Part shown: one piece after another, positions 17,601 to 27,747 of the stretch
How the letters are laid out: each line of letters begins with the position of its first letter
Numbering within the stretch: the stretch's first letter is position 1
The notes under the pieces: model-generated
Database searches by the model: none
What the model saw: the letters and a program-made list of their open reading frames with translations, nothing else
What the model was told of the DNA's origin: nothing
Source: Thalassospira sp. HJ
GTDB lineage: Bacteria > Pseudomonadota > Alphaproteobacteria > Rhodospirillales > Thalassospiraceae
Assembly: GCF_000948415.1 (NCBI RefSeq)
Contig: NZ_JYII01000010.1
Span: forward strand, 372,001-436,000
DNA length: 64,000 nucleotides
Direction of reading: 5' to 3'
Program-made: the position numbers and the translations under genes

Positions 17601-19426
17601 AAACCGTTCGGTTAACCGCCGCCCAAGCCATGGTGCGGTATCTGAGTGTACAGCTCAATCATGACGGCGAAGACTTTTTCGGCGGCTGCTGGGCGATCTT
17701 TGGTCATGGCAATGTCGCCGGCATTGGCGAGGCCCTGCATGGTGCAGGAGATAGCTTCCCGACATGGCGCGGGCACAATGAACAGGGCATGGCGCATGCG
17801 GCAATTGCCTATGCCAAGGCGTCCAATCGCAAACGTGCCATGGCGGTTACGACATCCGTCGGGCCGGGTGCGACCAACATGGTGACGGCCGCGGCACTGG
17901 CGCATGTCAACCGTTTGCCGGTCCTGTTTATTCCCGGCGATATCTTTGCCAATCGTGCTCCGGATCCGGTTTTGCAGCAGGTCGAAGATTTTGGGGATGG
18001 TACGATTTCGGCCAATGACTGCTTCAAACCGGTCAGTCGGTATTTTGATCGTATCACCCGCCCCGAGCAGCTTTTGACAGCATTGCCACGGGCGATGGCG
18101 GTCCTGACAGATCCGGCCGATTGTGGTCCGGTGACCTTGGCATTTTGTCAGGATGTTCAGGCAGAAGCCTATGATTGGCCGGAAAGCTTCTTTGCGCCAA
18201 AGACATGGAAGCAACTGCGTCCGCGTGCAGATCTTGAACAGATTGAAGACGCGATTGCGGCGATCAGATCAGCGAAAAGCCCCTTGATCATTGCGGGCGG
18301 CGGCGTGCATTACGCCGGGGCATGTGATGATCTGCGCGATTTTGCCCATCGTCACAATATCCCGGTGGCCGAAACGCAAGCCGGGAAATCGGCCTTGCCG
18401 TGGGACGATAACCTGAACATGGGATCGATCGGTGTGACCGGGGCAAGCAGTGCCAACGCCATTGCCGAGGAAGCCGATCTGATCATTGCGGTGGGCACGC
18501 GCCTTCAGGATTTCACGACGGGTAGCTGGGCGCTGTTCAAGAACCCGGGGCGTCGGATTCTTTCGATCAACGTTGCGGCGTATGACGCGCGCAAACATGA
18601 CGCAATTTCCGTCGTCGCTGATGCCAAGGTCACATTGGCGGAACTGACCAATGGCTTGAGCGGCTATCGCGCAGGCGCAGTCGACGCGGACCTGAAGAAA
18701 AGCTGGATTGATGCCATTGATGGTGTCACCGGAGCACCGACAGGTAACACGTTGCCAACCGATGCGCAGGTGATTGGGGCGGTTCAGCGCAGCACCGATG
18801 AAAATGCTATCGTTGTGTGTGCCGCGGGCGGCCTTCCGGGTGAGCTTCACAAGCTTTGGAACGCATCCCGACCCAATGGTTATCACGTTGAATATGGCTT
18901 CTCGTGCATGGGATACGAGATTGCCGGCGGCCTTGGCGTAAAGATGGCCTGCCCCGACCGCGACGTCGTCGTCATGGTCGGCGATGGGTCCTACATGATG
19001 ATGAATTCCGAGCTCGCAACCAGTGTGATGCTTGGCCACAAGATCATTACCGTCATTCTTGATAACCGCGGATTTGGCTGCATCAACCGATTGCAGATGG
19101 CAACCGGCGGTGAAAGCTTCAACAACCTTCTCGATACCGCGCGCCATACTGTGCCGTCGGCCATTGACTTTACCGCGCATGCTGGCGCGATGGGGGCGAT
19201 TGCCGAAAAGGTTTCCTCGATCGCCGAACTCGAAGCGGCCATGACCCGCGCCAAAGAAGCCGACCGATCCTATGCCATTGTGATTGATACCGATCCCTTG
19301 CCAAGCACCGAGGCGGGTGGCCATTGGTGGGACGTTGCCGTGCCGGAAGTATCGGTTCGCCCAACTGTCAATGAAGCCCGAAAAAATTACGAAGCCGCGC
19401 TGAAAAAGCAGCGCCCCGGAGATTAA
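17597..19426 (+). CDS. iolD: 3D-(3,5/4)-trihydroxycyclohexane-1,2-dione hydrolase (TPP enzyme)
   Basis: A 609-aa thiamine-diphosphate enzyme that opens the inositol ring. The N-terminal pyrimidine-binding domain contains [19 protein letters not shown] with the catalytic Glu, and the central domain has [13 protein letters not shown]. The TPP/Mg site is [20 protein letters not shown] at about residues 456-475. Sequence such as [13 protein letters not shown] is typical of IolD rather than acetolactate synthase. It overlaps the iolC stop by 4 bases (ATGA). Part of the iolCDEB block. Confidence 0.93.
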   Translation: MKTVRLTAAQAMVRYLSVQLNHDGEDFFGGCWAIFGHGNVAGIGEALHGAGDSFPTWRGHNEQGMAHAAIAYAKASNRKRAMAVTTSVGPGATNMVTAAALAHVNRLPVLFIPGDIFANRAPDPVLQQVEDFGDGTISANDCFKPVSRYFDRITRPEQLLTALPRAMAVLTDPADCGPVTLAFCQDVQAEAYDWPESFFAPKTWKQLRPRADLEQIEDAIAAIRSAKSPLIIAGGGVHYAGACDDLRDFAHRHNIPVAETQAGKSALPWDDNLNMGSIGVTGASSANAIAEEADLIIAVGTRLQDFTTGSWALFKNPGRRILSINVAAYDARKHDAISVVADAKVTLAELTNGLSGYRAGAVDADLKKSWIDAIDGVTGAPTGNTLPTDAQVIGAVQRSTDENAIVVCAAGGLPGELHKLWNASRPNGYHVEYGFSCMGYEIAGGLGVKMACPDRDVVVMVGDGSYMMMNSELATSVMLGHKIITVILDNRGFGCINRLQMATGGESFNNLLDTARHTVPSAIDFTAHAGAMGAIAEKVSSIAELEAAMTRAKEADRSYAIVIDTDPLPSTEAGGHWWDVAVPEVSVRPTVNEARKNYEAALKKQRPGD

Positions 19427-19430
19427 GATC

Positions 19431-20336
19431 ATGATCCTTTACGGTACCAACCCGATTGCCTGGTCCAATGATGATGACCAGACCCTTGGTGCAGAAATCA
19501 GCCTTGAAACCTGCTTGTCCGAAGCCGGAAAGATCGGATTTGATGGCATTGAAAAAGGCCACAAGATGCCGACCGAGCCTGCAGCGCTTAAGGCAGCGCT
19601 TGATCCGCATGGCCTGAAATTCATCTCGGGCTGGCATTCCCTTAATCTTCTGACGCATTCGGTTGAGGACGAGAAAAAGGCCATCCAGCCGCATCTCGAT
19701 TTGCTGAAAGCCATGGGGTGCAAGGTTTGTATTGTCTGTGAAACGTCAAACGCCATTCACGGCAATGATGATGCTGCGCTAAATGACAGCCCGGTTCTGG
19801 CCGATGACCAGTGGGCGAAATTTGGTGCCGATGTCGAAGAAATCGCGGCTTACTGTGCCGATCAGGGGATTGATCTGGTCTATCACCACCACATGGGAAC
19901 GATTGTTGAAACGGCCGATGAAATTCATGCTTTCATGGATAATACCGGTCTGAGAACCAAGCTTCTGCTTGATACCGGCCATGCGTGGTTCGGCGGTGCG
20001 GATCCGGAAGAGCTCGCCGCGCGTTACATGGACCGCGTGGGTCACATCCATTGCAAAAATGTCCGCCCAGCCATCAGCAAGCAGGTCCGTGAGCAGGGGC
20101 TTAGTTTCCTGGAAGGCGTGCGTCGGGGTGTGTTTACAGTTCCCGGTGATGCCGAGGGCGGCGTTGCGTTCGAGCCGGTTCTGAAAATAGCGGGCGAACA
20201 CGGATATAGCGGTTGGTTGGTGATTGAAGCCGAACAGGACCCGAATGTTCGCAACCCGTTTGAGTATCAGTCTTTGGGGCTGAAATCCCTTCGCGACATG
20301 GCACGGAAAACCGGACTTGATAAAGGAGATGCCTGA
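19431..20336 (+). CDS. iolE: Inosose dehydratase
   Basis: Converts scyllo-inosose to the 3D-trihydroxycyclohexane-dione used by IolD. A 301-aa xylose-isomerase-like TIM barrel. Family segments visible are [41 protein letters not shown] with the metal His residues near 147-149, [12 protein letters not shown] and HIHCKNVRP. Starts 4 bases after iolD and overlaps iolB by TGATG. No truncation or missing metal ligand is apparent. Confidence 0.93.
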   Translation: MILYGTNPIAWSNDDDQTLGAEISLETCLSEAGKIGFDGIEKGHKMPTEPAALKAALDPHGLKFISGWHSLNLLTHSVEDEKKAIQPHLDLLKAMGCKVCIVCETSNAIHGNDDAALNDSPVLADDQWAKFGADVEEIAAYCADQGIDLVYHHHMGTIVETADEIHAFMDNTGLRTKLLLDTGHAWFGGADPEELAARYMDRVGHIHCKNVRPAISKQVREQGLSFLEGVRRGVFTVPGDAEGGVAFEPVLKIAGEHGYSGWLVIEAEQDPNVRNPFEYQSLGLKSLRDMARKTGLDKGDA

Positions 20337-21139
20337 TGGCGGATCTGCTGCGAAAGCCAACTGGAACGACGGGCAAGGTCCACGACATTACGGCCGAAAG
20401 TGCCAATTGGGGCTATGTCGGGTTCGGGCTTTATCACCTTAAGGCTGGTGAAACTGCCGCCGAGGTGACGGGGGACCGCGAAGTCATTCTGGTGCTGGTC
20501 GAAGGCAAGGCCAATATTTCGGTCGGGGATCAGGATTTTGGTGAGCTTGGCAAACGGATGAATGTGTTTGAACGCATTCCCCCCGCCTGCGTTTACGCCC
20601 CGAATGACAGCGAATGGAATGCTGTGGCGACAACGGATTGCACGATCGGGGTTTGTACCGCGCCGGGCAAGGGCAACCATCCGGCGCGTGTGATCGAGAA
20701 TATCGAACTCGTCGAACGTGGAAAGGGTGCCAATACCCGCTATATCCACCCGATTGCCATGGAAGAAAAAGACATTGCCGACAGTCTTCTGGTGACAGAG
20801 GTATTTACACCTCAAGGCAACTGGTCAAGCTATCCGCCGCACCGTCATGACGAGGATAACTATCCCGATATGACCTATCTTGAAGAAACCTATTACCATC
20901 GCCTCAATCCCAAGCAGGGCTTTGGTTTCCAGCGGGTCTTTACCGAAGATGGCGAACTTGATGAAACCATGGCGGTATCAGACGGTGACGTTGTGCTGGT
21001 GCCCAAGGGACATCATCCGTGTGGCAGCCCGTATGGCTATGAGATGTATTACCTCAATGTCATGGCCGGCCCGATGCGCAAATGGCGTTTCCAGAACCAC
21101 CCGGATCACGACTGGATTTTCCAACGCGACAGTAAGTGA
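20336..21139 (+). CDS. iolB: 5-deoxy-glucuronate isomerase
   Basis: Isomerises 5-deoxy-glucuronate to 2-deoxy-5-keto-gluconate, the substrate of IolC. 267 aa with two cupin-like halves. Family segments are NWSSYPPHRHDEDNYP (residues about 161-176), LEETYYHRLNPKQGFGFQRVF and VLVPKGHHPCGSPYGYEMYYLNVMAGP, which hold the metal-binding His residues. It is the last gene of the operon. The order C-D-E-B completes the path to the deoxy-keto-gluconate phosphate; iolA and iolJ are not in the window. Confidence 0.93.
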   Translation: MADLLRKPTGTTGKVHDITAESANWGYVGFGLYHLKAGETAAEVTGDREVILVLVEGKANISVGDQDFGELGKRMNVFERIPPACVYAPNDSEWNAVATTDCTIGVCTAPGKGNHPARVIENIELVERGKGANTRYIHPIAMEEKDIADSLLVTEVFTPQGNWSSYPPHRHDEDNYPDMTYLEETYYHRLNPKQGFGFQRVFTEDGELDETMAVSDGDVVLVPKGHHPCGSPYGYEMYYLNVMAGPMRKWRFQNHPDHDWIFQRDSK

Positions 21140-21511
21140 AGGCGTTGTTTGATCTAGGGTCAAGGAAATTGATGGATCAATATCCTGTTGGTGTTGTCAC
21201 CAAGGTGGCTATCGGACATAGCGTCTCAAAGTTGGTTCTGAGTGCAAACAAACTGAGTAAGTCTGATCAGTCTCCGATCATCCGAACTATGTGGATGATC
21301 CTGCTGAGATACCAAATTTTGATGAATTGTGTTAAAGAGTAGGTCTGTCGAGAGCGACGATGGCCGACAGGAATGACATAGAGAGTTTTGCGCATTTCGT
21401 AAAATGTCATCTTTTGGGGCACCTGACATCTGTGATCTGAATCAGCTCCCAAGCGAGTTTCAAAATCTCACCCTTTACCAAACGCATTGGCCATTGATCG
21501 GGGCTTTTAAT
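21140..21511. other. Gene-less stretch between iolB and imuA
   Basis: About 370 bases with lower GC than the flanks and no convincing gene. A 68-codon frame beginning in the iolB tail has no recognisable features. An 8-bp inverted repeat GATCATCC / GGATGATC (21276-21283 and 21293-21300, 9-base loop) is the only structure I see; it lacks a T-run and could be a weak terminator of the iol operon. Confidence 0.4.
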
Positions 21512-21556
21512 TTGACTCTGCAATGTTGCATCCCTAAATAAGAACAAATAGTGAAC
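21512..21556 (+). promoter_or_regulatory. Sigma-70-like promoter with LexA (SOS) box before imuA
   Basis: TTGACT (21512-21517), 17-base spacer, TAAATA (21535-21540), followed at once by the direct repeat GAAC-N7-GAAC (21542-21556). That direct repeat is the alphaproteobacterial LexA box. Its position over the transcription start is ideal for repression of the imuA-imuB-dnaE2 operon until DNA damage. Confidence 0.85.
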
Positions 21557-21573
21557 ATTTGTTGTCTGGTGTG

Positions 21574-22362
21574 ATGTTGACTGAGCGTCTTAATGAAGCC
21601 CGTGCTGCATTGATACGGGCGGAGAAAATATGCAGAGGCCCAAATGCCGGTTTTCCTGCTCAGGCCGGTCAGGTGGCTTCACATGCATTTGGCGCGATGC
21701 CGTTATCGTCAAATATCAACCTTGGCGGCATTGCCCTGTTCGGCTTGCATGAAGTGATCTGTGATCATGACGCTGGTGCATCATCGATTTTGGCATGGCA
21801 TCTGGCTCAAATCGATCAGGGCAAACCGGAAGGAAAACCAGCAAGAAGGTCTGTTTTCTGGATCAGGCAGAGGCGGGCGATTGATCAGGGTGGGCTTTAT
21901 CATCTGTCTTTGCCGATGCTTTCTGATGCCGGTGCCCAATCCTTGATGATGGTGGTTGATCAACAGGCAACAGCACTTTGGGCATGTGAAGAGGTCGCCA
22001 AATCGGGGCAGGTTGCATCCATCATACTGGAAACCACCGATTATGAACTGACGGCATCGCGACGTTTGCAACTGGCTTGTGAGGCCGCCGGAACACGGAT
22101 GATTGTCATGCGCCGGGCTTCTCAGGGTAACCGCATAATGCCATCAAGCGCACTGACACGCTGGAAGATTGAACCAGCATCAGGTGCAGCACGAAACAGG
22201 ACAGGGAATATCCATCACCTCAGCCTGATCGGGGGACGCGGGGTCCGACCGGGAAGCTGGAAAGTCAAAACCGATGCAACAACGTTTTCTTTATCTGTGG
22301 TTGCCCCACTGGAAAACCGACTGCCAGACCACAAGCCAAGAGATCGGTACGTCCAGGCCTGA
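21574..22362 (+). CDS. imuA: SOS mutagenesis accessory protein ImuA
   Basis: ImuA is a RecA/SulA-like partner required with ImuB and DnaE2 for translesion synthesis. About 262 aa from ATG 21574; the in-frame TTG codons at 21559 and 21562 lie immediately after the LexA box and are less likely. The N-terminal half shows the RecA-like layout (GGIALFGLHEVICDHDAGASSILAWHLA, residues about 51-78), then RRSVFWIRQRR and ASIILETTDYELTASRRLQLACE. No intact Walker A GKT is visible, as usual for ImuA. The 3' end overlaps imuB by 89 bases in another frame. Confidence 0.82.
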   Translation: MLTERLNEARAALIRAEKICRGPNAGFPAQAGQVASHAFGAMPLSSNINLGGIALFGLHEVICDHDAGASSILAWHLAQIDQGKPEGKPARRSVFWIRQRRAIDQGGLYHLSLPMLSDAGAQSLMMVVDQQATALWACEEVAKSGQVASIILETTDYELTASRRLQLACEAAGTRMIVMRRASQGNRIMPSSALTRWKIEPASGAARNRTGNIHHLSLIGGRGVRPGSWKVKTDATTFSLSVVAPLENRLPDHKPRDRYVQA

Positions 22363-23902
22363 CCACCCCCGCCAACCGGGCGACGTAACACGATCAGAAA
22401 GCGGGTCGAAACGGGCGCCGCATGTGATTGCGCGCACAGACCACAAAGGTGTTTTTGTCTGTGGTTTGAACCGTTCTGCGCAAAATGCCGGGTTGCATGG
22501 TGGTATGCGGCTATCTGATGCGCGCAGTATTCTGCCTGATCTGCAAGACACGCCCGAAGATCCGGAACTCGTTGATCACCATCTGACACAACTGATCCGC
22601 CATATGGACCGATACAGCCCGTGGGTGGCCCCTGATCGAGACCTGCATACAAACAGCTTGATCGGGGATGGCGGGCTGTGGCTGGAAATCACCGGGGGCA
22701 GTCACCTGTTTGGGGGCGAGCCAGCCATGATCGAACAAATCTTGCGGGATATCAAAAGCCGTGGTCATGAAGCCCGGGTTGCCATTGCTGATACTGCCGC
22801 AGCCGCCTGGGCGGCGGCACGTTACCATCAAGGTGCTGTATCTGAACGCATTTTGTCTCTGCCTGCCGATCATGAAGTCGCTGCAAGATTTCCGGTGACA
22901 GCCCTGCGATTGTCTGATGACATCATCGTCCTGTTATCGCGGCTTGGCCTGAAACAGCTTGGGGATATCAATTCGTTACCGCGTGCCAATATCACTACCC
23001 GTATGGGGTCGGATGTCTTGCTGCGTCTGGATCAGTTTTATGGCCGTCTGCCCGAACATCTGAATTTCGAGCTGCCCGATGCGCCTTGGCTGATACGACA
23101 AAGCTTTGGCGAGCCATTGGGGAGTGCTGACAATCTGGCGCATGCGATTGAAAGCATGGTCGCCGATCTCTGTGCGAAGCTGCGCGATGAAAACCTTGGC
23201 CTGCGGCGTCTGATCGTTCGGTCCATCCGGGTCGATGGCCATGCCCATACCATCACGACCACCACAGGCACGCCCTGCCAATCCGAAAGCCATATCCTGC
23301 GATTGCTCGCGGAAAAGATGCCCGGGGTTGATACCGGTTTTGGCATCGAACAGGTTATTGTCTATGCCCCTTGGGTCGAACATGTCGCCTTTCGTCAGGT
23401 CCGTCTGGATCGCAAGCAGGATGACAGCAGCGATGCCATTGCGCTGGGCGAGTTGCTGGATCGCATTACCCATCATTTGGGCCCCAAGGACATTGTATAT
23501 CGCCCGGCTCATCATGCCAGCCACCTGCCCGAACGGGCCGCCATCCGGCAATCGCCCACCGGGCCGATCAAACCGGCACGCATCGCTGATGCCCCGCTGC
23601 CCAAACGCCCGATCCGTCTGATTGACCCGCCTGAACCGGTCGATGTCATGGAGCGCAGTGCGAGTGGTGCCCCCACAAAACTACGCTGGCGCAAGATGCT
23701 GATTGATGTTCTGCGTGCCGACGGGCCAGAGCGCATCTGCCCGGAATGGTGGACCCATCTGGAGCGGGACAATTACGCCCTGTCGCACATGACACGCGAT
23801 TATTTCCGCATCTGCGATCAGAAGGGTCGGTTGATCTGGCTGTTTCGCAGCGGCCATGCCGGGCAGGATAACTGGTCGGTCCATGGTTTATTTGCCGGAT
23901 AA
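22274..23902 (+). CDS. imuB: ImuB, inactive Y-family polymerase-like clamp adaptor
   Basis: A 542-aa Y-family DNA polymerase homologue. It opens with FLYLWLPHWKTD, which corresponds to the DinB N-terminus but lacks the catalytic acidic residues, as expected for ImuB. Polymerase-like parts follow: RYSPWVAPDRDLH, LWLEITGGSHLFGGE, and a helix-hairpin-helix-like region at LSRLGLKQLGDINSLPRANI (about 218-237). ImuB bridges DnaE2 to the beta clamp. The ATG lies inside imuA; the N-terminal peptide MQQRFLYLWLPHW fits the family start, so the long overlap seems real. The stop is 4 bases before dnaE2. Confidence 0.87.
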   Translation: MQQRFLYLWLPHWKTDCQTTSQEIGTSRPDHPRQPGDVTRSESGSKRAPHVIARTDHKGVFVCGLNRSAQNAGLHGGMRLSDARSILPDLQDTPEDPELVDHHLTQLIRHMDRYSPWVAPDRDLHTNSLIGDGGLWLEITGGSHLFGGEPAMIEQILRDIKSRGHEARVAIADTAAAAWAAARYHQGAVSERILSLPADHEVAARFPVTALRLSDDIIVLLSRLGLKQLGDINSLPRANITTRMGSDVLLRLDQFYGRLPEHLNFELPDAPWLIRQSFGEPLGSADNLAHAIESMVADLCAKLRDENLGLRRLIVRSIRVDGHAHTITTTTGTPCQSESHILRLLAEKMPGVDTGFGIEQVIVYAPWVEHVAFRQVRLDRKQDDSSDAIALGELLDRITHHLGPKDIVYRPAHHASHLPERAAIRQSPTGPIKPARIADAPLPKRPIRLIDPPEPVDVMERSASGAPTKLRWRKMLIDVLRADGPERICPEWWTHLERDNYALSHMTRDYFRICDQKGRLIWLFRSGHAGQDNWSVHGLFAG

Positions 23903-23906
23903 CGCC

Positions 23907-26900
23907 ATGACAAAACAAGTCACCCCCACTTGTGATACGGCCTATGCCGAACTGCATGTCAGCAGCAATTTTTCCTTCCTGCGCGGCGCATCGCATGCCG
24001 AGGAACTTGTCCTGACCGCCGCCACCAAGGGCCTGCATGCGATTGCGATGACCGACCACAACACGCTGGCCGGGGTGGTGCGCGGGCATACGGCACATCG
24101 CAATTATGCTGATCGCCTCAATTACATTGTTGGCTGCCGGCTTGATCCGATGGATGGGCCGTCCTTGCTGTGTTATCCGACCGACCGCGCATCCTATGCC
24201 CGACTGTGCCGGTTGCTTACCCTTGGCAAGCGCCGGGCACCCAAGGGATCGTGCGAGATATATCTCGCCGATATCGTCACGCACAGCGAAGGCTTGCTGT
24301 TTATCGCCGTCCCGCCCCAGGTCCCGGATGATGCCTTTCGCGCGGAGCTGATCAGTTTGAAATCACATTTCGACGGGCGGCTGTGGCTGGCCATCGGGCG
24401 GTTCATGGACGGGTTTGACAGCGAACGTCTTGAGTTTACCGAGGCGGTCGAGGCAGAGCTTGGCATTCCCGCCGTGGTCACCAATGACGTGCATATGCAC
24501 CTTCGGTCGCGCAAACCATTGCAGGATGTCCTGACCTGCATTCGCCATCACTGCACGATTGAGGATGCCGGATACCGTTTGTTTCCCAATGGCGAACGTC
24601 ACATCAAATCGCCGCGTGAAATGGCCCGCCTGTTCCCGGACCACCCGCACTGGATCACCCGCACCGTCGAGATTGCCGATCAATGTAGCTTCAGCCTGGA
24701 TGAGCTGCGTTATGAATACCCCGATGAAAATGACGGATCAGGCGAAGGCACCCAGGAACGCCTGATCCGCCTGACCTGGGAAGGGGCACAGAAGCGCTAT
24801 CCCGACGGGGTGCCGGACAAGGTCAAAAACCTGATCGAGACAGAGCTCAAGCTGATTGAGGAGCTGGGCTATGCCCCCTATTTCCTGACTGTGCATGACA
24901 TTGTCGCCTTTGCCAGATCCAAGGGCATCCTCTGTCAGGGGCGCGGGTCGGCGGCCAACTCATCGGTGTGTTTTTGTTTGCATGTGACCTCGGTCGATCC
25001 CAACAAGGTGGAGTTACTGTTTTCGCGCTTCATCAGCAATGCGCGCAATGAGCCGCCTGATATCGATGTCGATTTTGAACATGAACGCCGCGAAGAGGTT
25101 ATTCAGTTCATCTATGAACGCTATGGCCGCGACCGGGCCGGACTGACGGCAACCGTGATTTCATATCGATCGCGCAGTGCCATGCGCGATGTCGGCAAGG
25201 TTTTTGGCCTGTCGGAAGACACCATCGTCAAACTGACCAAAACCATCTGGGGATCAAGCAGCAAACCCGCCCATGATACCATGATGCGCCAGTCGGGCAT
25301 TCATCCCGATGAGCCGCGCCTGAAGGCCGTTCTGGACCTTGCCGGGGAACTGACCGGTTTTCCCCGCCATCTGTCGCAACATGTTGGCGGCTTTGTCATT
25401 ACCAGCGGACTGCTTTGTGAACTGTCGCCCATTGCCAATGCCGCCATGGCGGACCGCACCACCATTGAATGGGACAAGGATGACATTGATGCACTGGGTA
25501 TCCTCAAGGTCGATATCTTGGCCCTTGGCATGCTGACCTGCATCCGAAAGGCATTGGATGAGCTGCGCACGCACAAAAACATTGATTACGATCTCGCCAC
25601 CCTGCCCAAGGAAGACGTTGCCACCTATCGCATGCTGTCCAAGGCCGACAGTATCGGCACTTTTCAGGTGGAATCGCGCGCGCAAATGAGCATGCTGCCC
25701 CGCCTTAAGCCGCAAAGCATTTATGATCTAACCATTCAGGTCGCCATTGTCCGCCCAGGTCCCATTCAGGGCGGCATGGTCCATCCATTTTTGCAGCGGC
25801 GCATGGGACGCGAAAAGGTCGAATATCCATCTCCAGAACTCGAAGCCGTGCTTAAACGCACCTGCGGCGTGCCGCTGTTTCAGGAACAGGCGATGCAGAT
25901 CGCCATTGTTGCTGCGGGCTATTCCGGGGGAGAGGCCGATAACCTCAGGCGGGCGATGGCGACTTTCAAACGCACTGGCACCATTGGTGAACACCGCACC
26001 AAATTCATCAATGGTATGCTTGCCAACGGTTATGACATGGAGTTTGCTGAGCGTTGTTTCAAGCAAATCGAAGGCTTTGCCGATTATGGTTTTCCCGAAA
26101 GCCATGCGGCGAGCTTTGCCATTCTGGCTTATGCGTCATCCTGGCTTAAATGCCATCACCCGGACGTGTTTTTATGCGCGCTTTTGAATTCGCAACCGAT
26201 GGGCTTCTATGCCCCGGCACAACTGGTCAATGATGCGCGCAATCACGGCGTGCGCGTGCTTGAAATCGATATCAATCAGAGTTTCTGGGACAACAATCTG
26301 GAACGCGAACCGGGTCGCACGGCGGGATATCATGCCGTCCGTCTTGGGTTCCGTCAGATCAAGGGATTTGGCGAGCTTGATGCCCTTGCCCTGATTTCCA
26401 ACCGGCCCGCCGGCGGATTTCAGGATGTCTATCTGATGGCACGCCAGACAGGCTTATCACCCGCTACCCTTGAAAAACTGGCCGAGGCCGATGCCTTCGG
26501 ATCGCTTGGCCTATCACGACGCGAAGCCCTTTGGGCCGTACGACGTTTTGGCAAGGGGCGCAAGGCGCCAGCAAGCCTGCCCCTGTTTGAAGCGGCCCAG
26601 AACTTTAACCACAATATGGGTGTCTCGGCCGAGTTTGGCCCGGAGGCGCCAGTTGATTTGCCGATCATGGGTCCGGGCGAGGAAATTATCGAAGATTACG
26701 CCAGCCTGCGCTTGTCTCTAAAGGGGCACCCGATGAGCATGCTCCGCGATGCGCTTGGAGAAGCCGGTATCTGCAAGGCAAGTGATCTGTCTGCAATACG
26801 CGATGGAGAAAAGTTAACTCATGCAGGTCTTGCTATTGTCCGTCAGCGCCCGGGTACGGCATCGGGGGTAGTGTTCATCACACTGGAAGATGAAACGGGC

Positions 26901-27209
26901 ATCACCAATCTGGTGGTCTGGAACAAGGTGATGGAAAAATATCGCCGTGAAATTATGACGGCAACTGTCCTTGGTGTTTCCGGAAAACTTCAACGTGAAG
27001 ATGGTGTAACCCATATCATTGCTGACAAATTGGTTGACCTGACAGGAATGCTACAAGGTCTAACGGATAACACCAAAATTGCCCGTAGCAACCACAATCA
27101 CCCGAGAAATCTGCGCTGGGCAAACGGGTTGGACAATTTGAGCCAATCACACTTATCAGAAACCCGGAAAGCACCAAAATTGAAAATCGACAGTCGCGAT
27201 TTTCACTGA
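23907..27209 (+). CDS. dnaE2: Error-prone DNA polymerase III alpha subunit homologue
   Basis: A 1100-aa C-family polymerase. The N-terminal PHP domain starts YAELHVSSNFSFLRGASHAEE and includes AMTDHNTLAGV. The polymerase core has GRGSAANSSVCFCL and NEPPDIDVDFEHERREEV (catalytic Asp pair, residues near 385-391). A C-terminal OB-fold covers GLAIVRQRPGTASGVVFITLEDETG and ends in a short basic tail. Start ATG 23907 is 4 bases after imuB; a longer frame within imuB adds 17 poorly conserved residues. Responsible for damage-induced mutagenesis with ImuA/ImuB. Confidence 0.92.
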   Translation: MTKQVTPTCDTAYAELHVSSNFSFLRGASHAEELVLTAATKGLHAIAMTDHNTLAGVVRGHTAHRNYADRLNYIVGCRLDPMDGPSLLCYPTDRASYARLCRLLTLGKRRAPKGSCEIYLADIVTHSEGLLFIAVPPQVPDDAFRAELISLKSHFDGRLWLAIGRFMDGFDSERLEFTEAVEAELGIPAVVTNDVHMHLRSRKPLQDVLTCIRHHCTIEDAGYRLFPNGERHIKSPREMARLFPDHPHWITRTVEIADQCSFSLDELRYEYPDENDGSGEGTQERLIRLTWEGAQKRYPDGVPDKVKNLIETELKLIEELGYAPYFLTVHDIVAFARSKGILCQGRGSAANSSVCFCLHVTSVDPNKVELLFSRFISNARNEPPDIDVDFEHERREEVIQFIYERYGRDRAGLTATVISYRSRSAMRDVGKVFGLSEDTIVKLTKTIWGSSSKPAHDTMMRQSGIHPDEPRLKAVLDLAGELTGFPRHLSQHVGGFVITSGLLCELSPIANAAMADRTTIEWDKDDIDALGILKVDILALGMLTCIRKALDELRTHKNIDYDLATLPKEDVATYRMLSKADSIGTFQVESRAQMSMLPRLKPQSIYDLTIQVAIVRPGPIQGGMVHPFLQRRMGREKVEYPSPELEAVLKRTCGVPLFQEQAMQIAIVAAGYSGGEADNLRRAMATFKRTGTIGEHRTKFINGMLANGYDMEFAERCFKQIEGFADYGFPESHAASFAILAYASSWLKCHHPDVFLCALLNSQPMGFYAPAQLVNDARNHGVRVLEIDINQSFWDNNLEREPGRTAGYHAVRLGFRQIKGFGELDALALISNRPAGGFQDVYLMARQTGLSPATLEKLAEADAFGSLGLSRREALWAVRRFGKGRKAPASLPLFEAAQNFNHNMGVSAEFGPEAPVDLPIMGPGEEIIEDYASLRLSLKGHPMSMLRDALGEAGICKASDLSAIRDGEKLTHAGLAIVRQRPGTASGVVFITLEDETGITNLVVWNKVMEKYRREIMTATVLGVSGKLQREDGVTHIIADKLVDLTGMLQGLTDNTKIARSNHNHPRNLRWANGLDNLSQSHLSETRKAPKLKIDSRDFH

Positions 27210-27269
27210 GCAGAAAGCTACGCCTTGTTTGGGGAGTATGGGGCAACAGTCATTAATGGTGTCTCCATA

Positions 27270-27536
27270 TCAAACAGCCCTCAATGATTGAGAGCTTACT
27301 GAGAGGGCTTTATCGCCGGGTACGAGGCGCGAGCATTCGTATGCGTATTCGAATGACGATAGAAGTATTGAGTTAGGTTGGGTCGTATCGCGGACTTCCG
27401 GGATGGTCATGATGTTGTCGGGTGTGGCATCTGTGGCTGCGGTCATGCCAAGGCAGGTGGCACCCAATGCTGCGCCGAACTCGCCGCCAAGGACAGTTGC
27501 GATCAGTTCGATCCAGCAGCGAATGTCGGCATCAAG
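27270..27536 (-). pseudogene. Relic of an FGGY sugar kinase (xylulokinase-like) C-terminus
   Basis: On the minus strand an open segment reads CWIELIATVLGGEFGAALGA and then GMTAATDATPDNIMTIPEVRDTTQPN, ending near a stop at 27270. This matches the C-terminal pattern of xylulokinases (RxxWxxxxADVLG...GGEFGAALGAARL), but about 8 residues that normally separate ATVLG from GGEFG are missing. In-frame TGA occurs at 27537-27539 and no N-terminal two-thirds exist: the 5' side is the dnaE2-tkt intergenic region. It is therefore a decayed gene fragment. The match is from memory of the family pattern, not a search. Confidence 0.55.
27276..27312 (+). terminator. Weak terminator after dnaE2
   Basis: Stem AGCCCTC (27276-27282) / GAGGGCT (27303-27309) with a 20-base loop and a short TTTA tail, about 70 bases after the dnaE2 stop. 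It overlaps the 3' end of the kinase relic. Confidence 0.4.
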
Positions 27537-27644
27537 TCATGAGGTGCCAGTACTGTCCGACATGTTCATTACATAGCTGCCGATCAGATAAAATTGAGAT
27601 AGGCGACAGGTAGCAGCACCTCGCGATTTCCAGTCGTGGATATA

Positions 27645-27664
27645 TTGTTAAGTCCAGCTAACAA
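27645..27664. promoter_or_regulatory. LysR-type motif upstream of the transketolase operon
   Basis: Inverted repeat TTGTTA-N8-TAACAA whose centre contains AAGTCCAGCTAAC (27650-27662). The same 13-mer with one or two changes occurs twice upstream of the LysR gene at 34303. It ends 83 bases before the first transketolase start. Apart from this motif and the kinase relic, 27210-27747 holds no gene I can recognise. Confidence 0.6.
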
Positions 27665-27747
27665 ACTGTTTAATATTTAATAACAGAAATTTCCCTGTCA
27701 GGCTGGCATGCTCCTTCCACAACAAAAAGTTGATCTGGGAGGAAGTA

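Noticed and set aside
21136..21342. 68-codon ORF after iolB
   Set aside because: It starts inside the iolB tail, lacks a ribosome site and shows no recognisable domain or conservation clue.
27422..27613. 63-codon plus-strand ORF in the dnaE2-tkt gap with several Cys
   Set aside because: It is antisense to the kinase relic, has no ribosome site, and its Cys/Arg content follows from the opposite strand.
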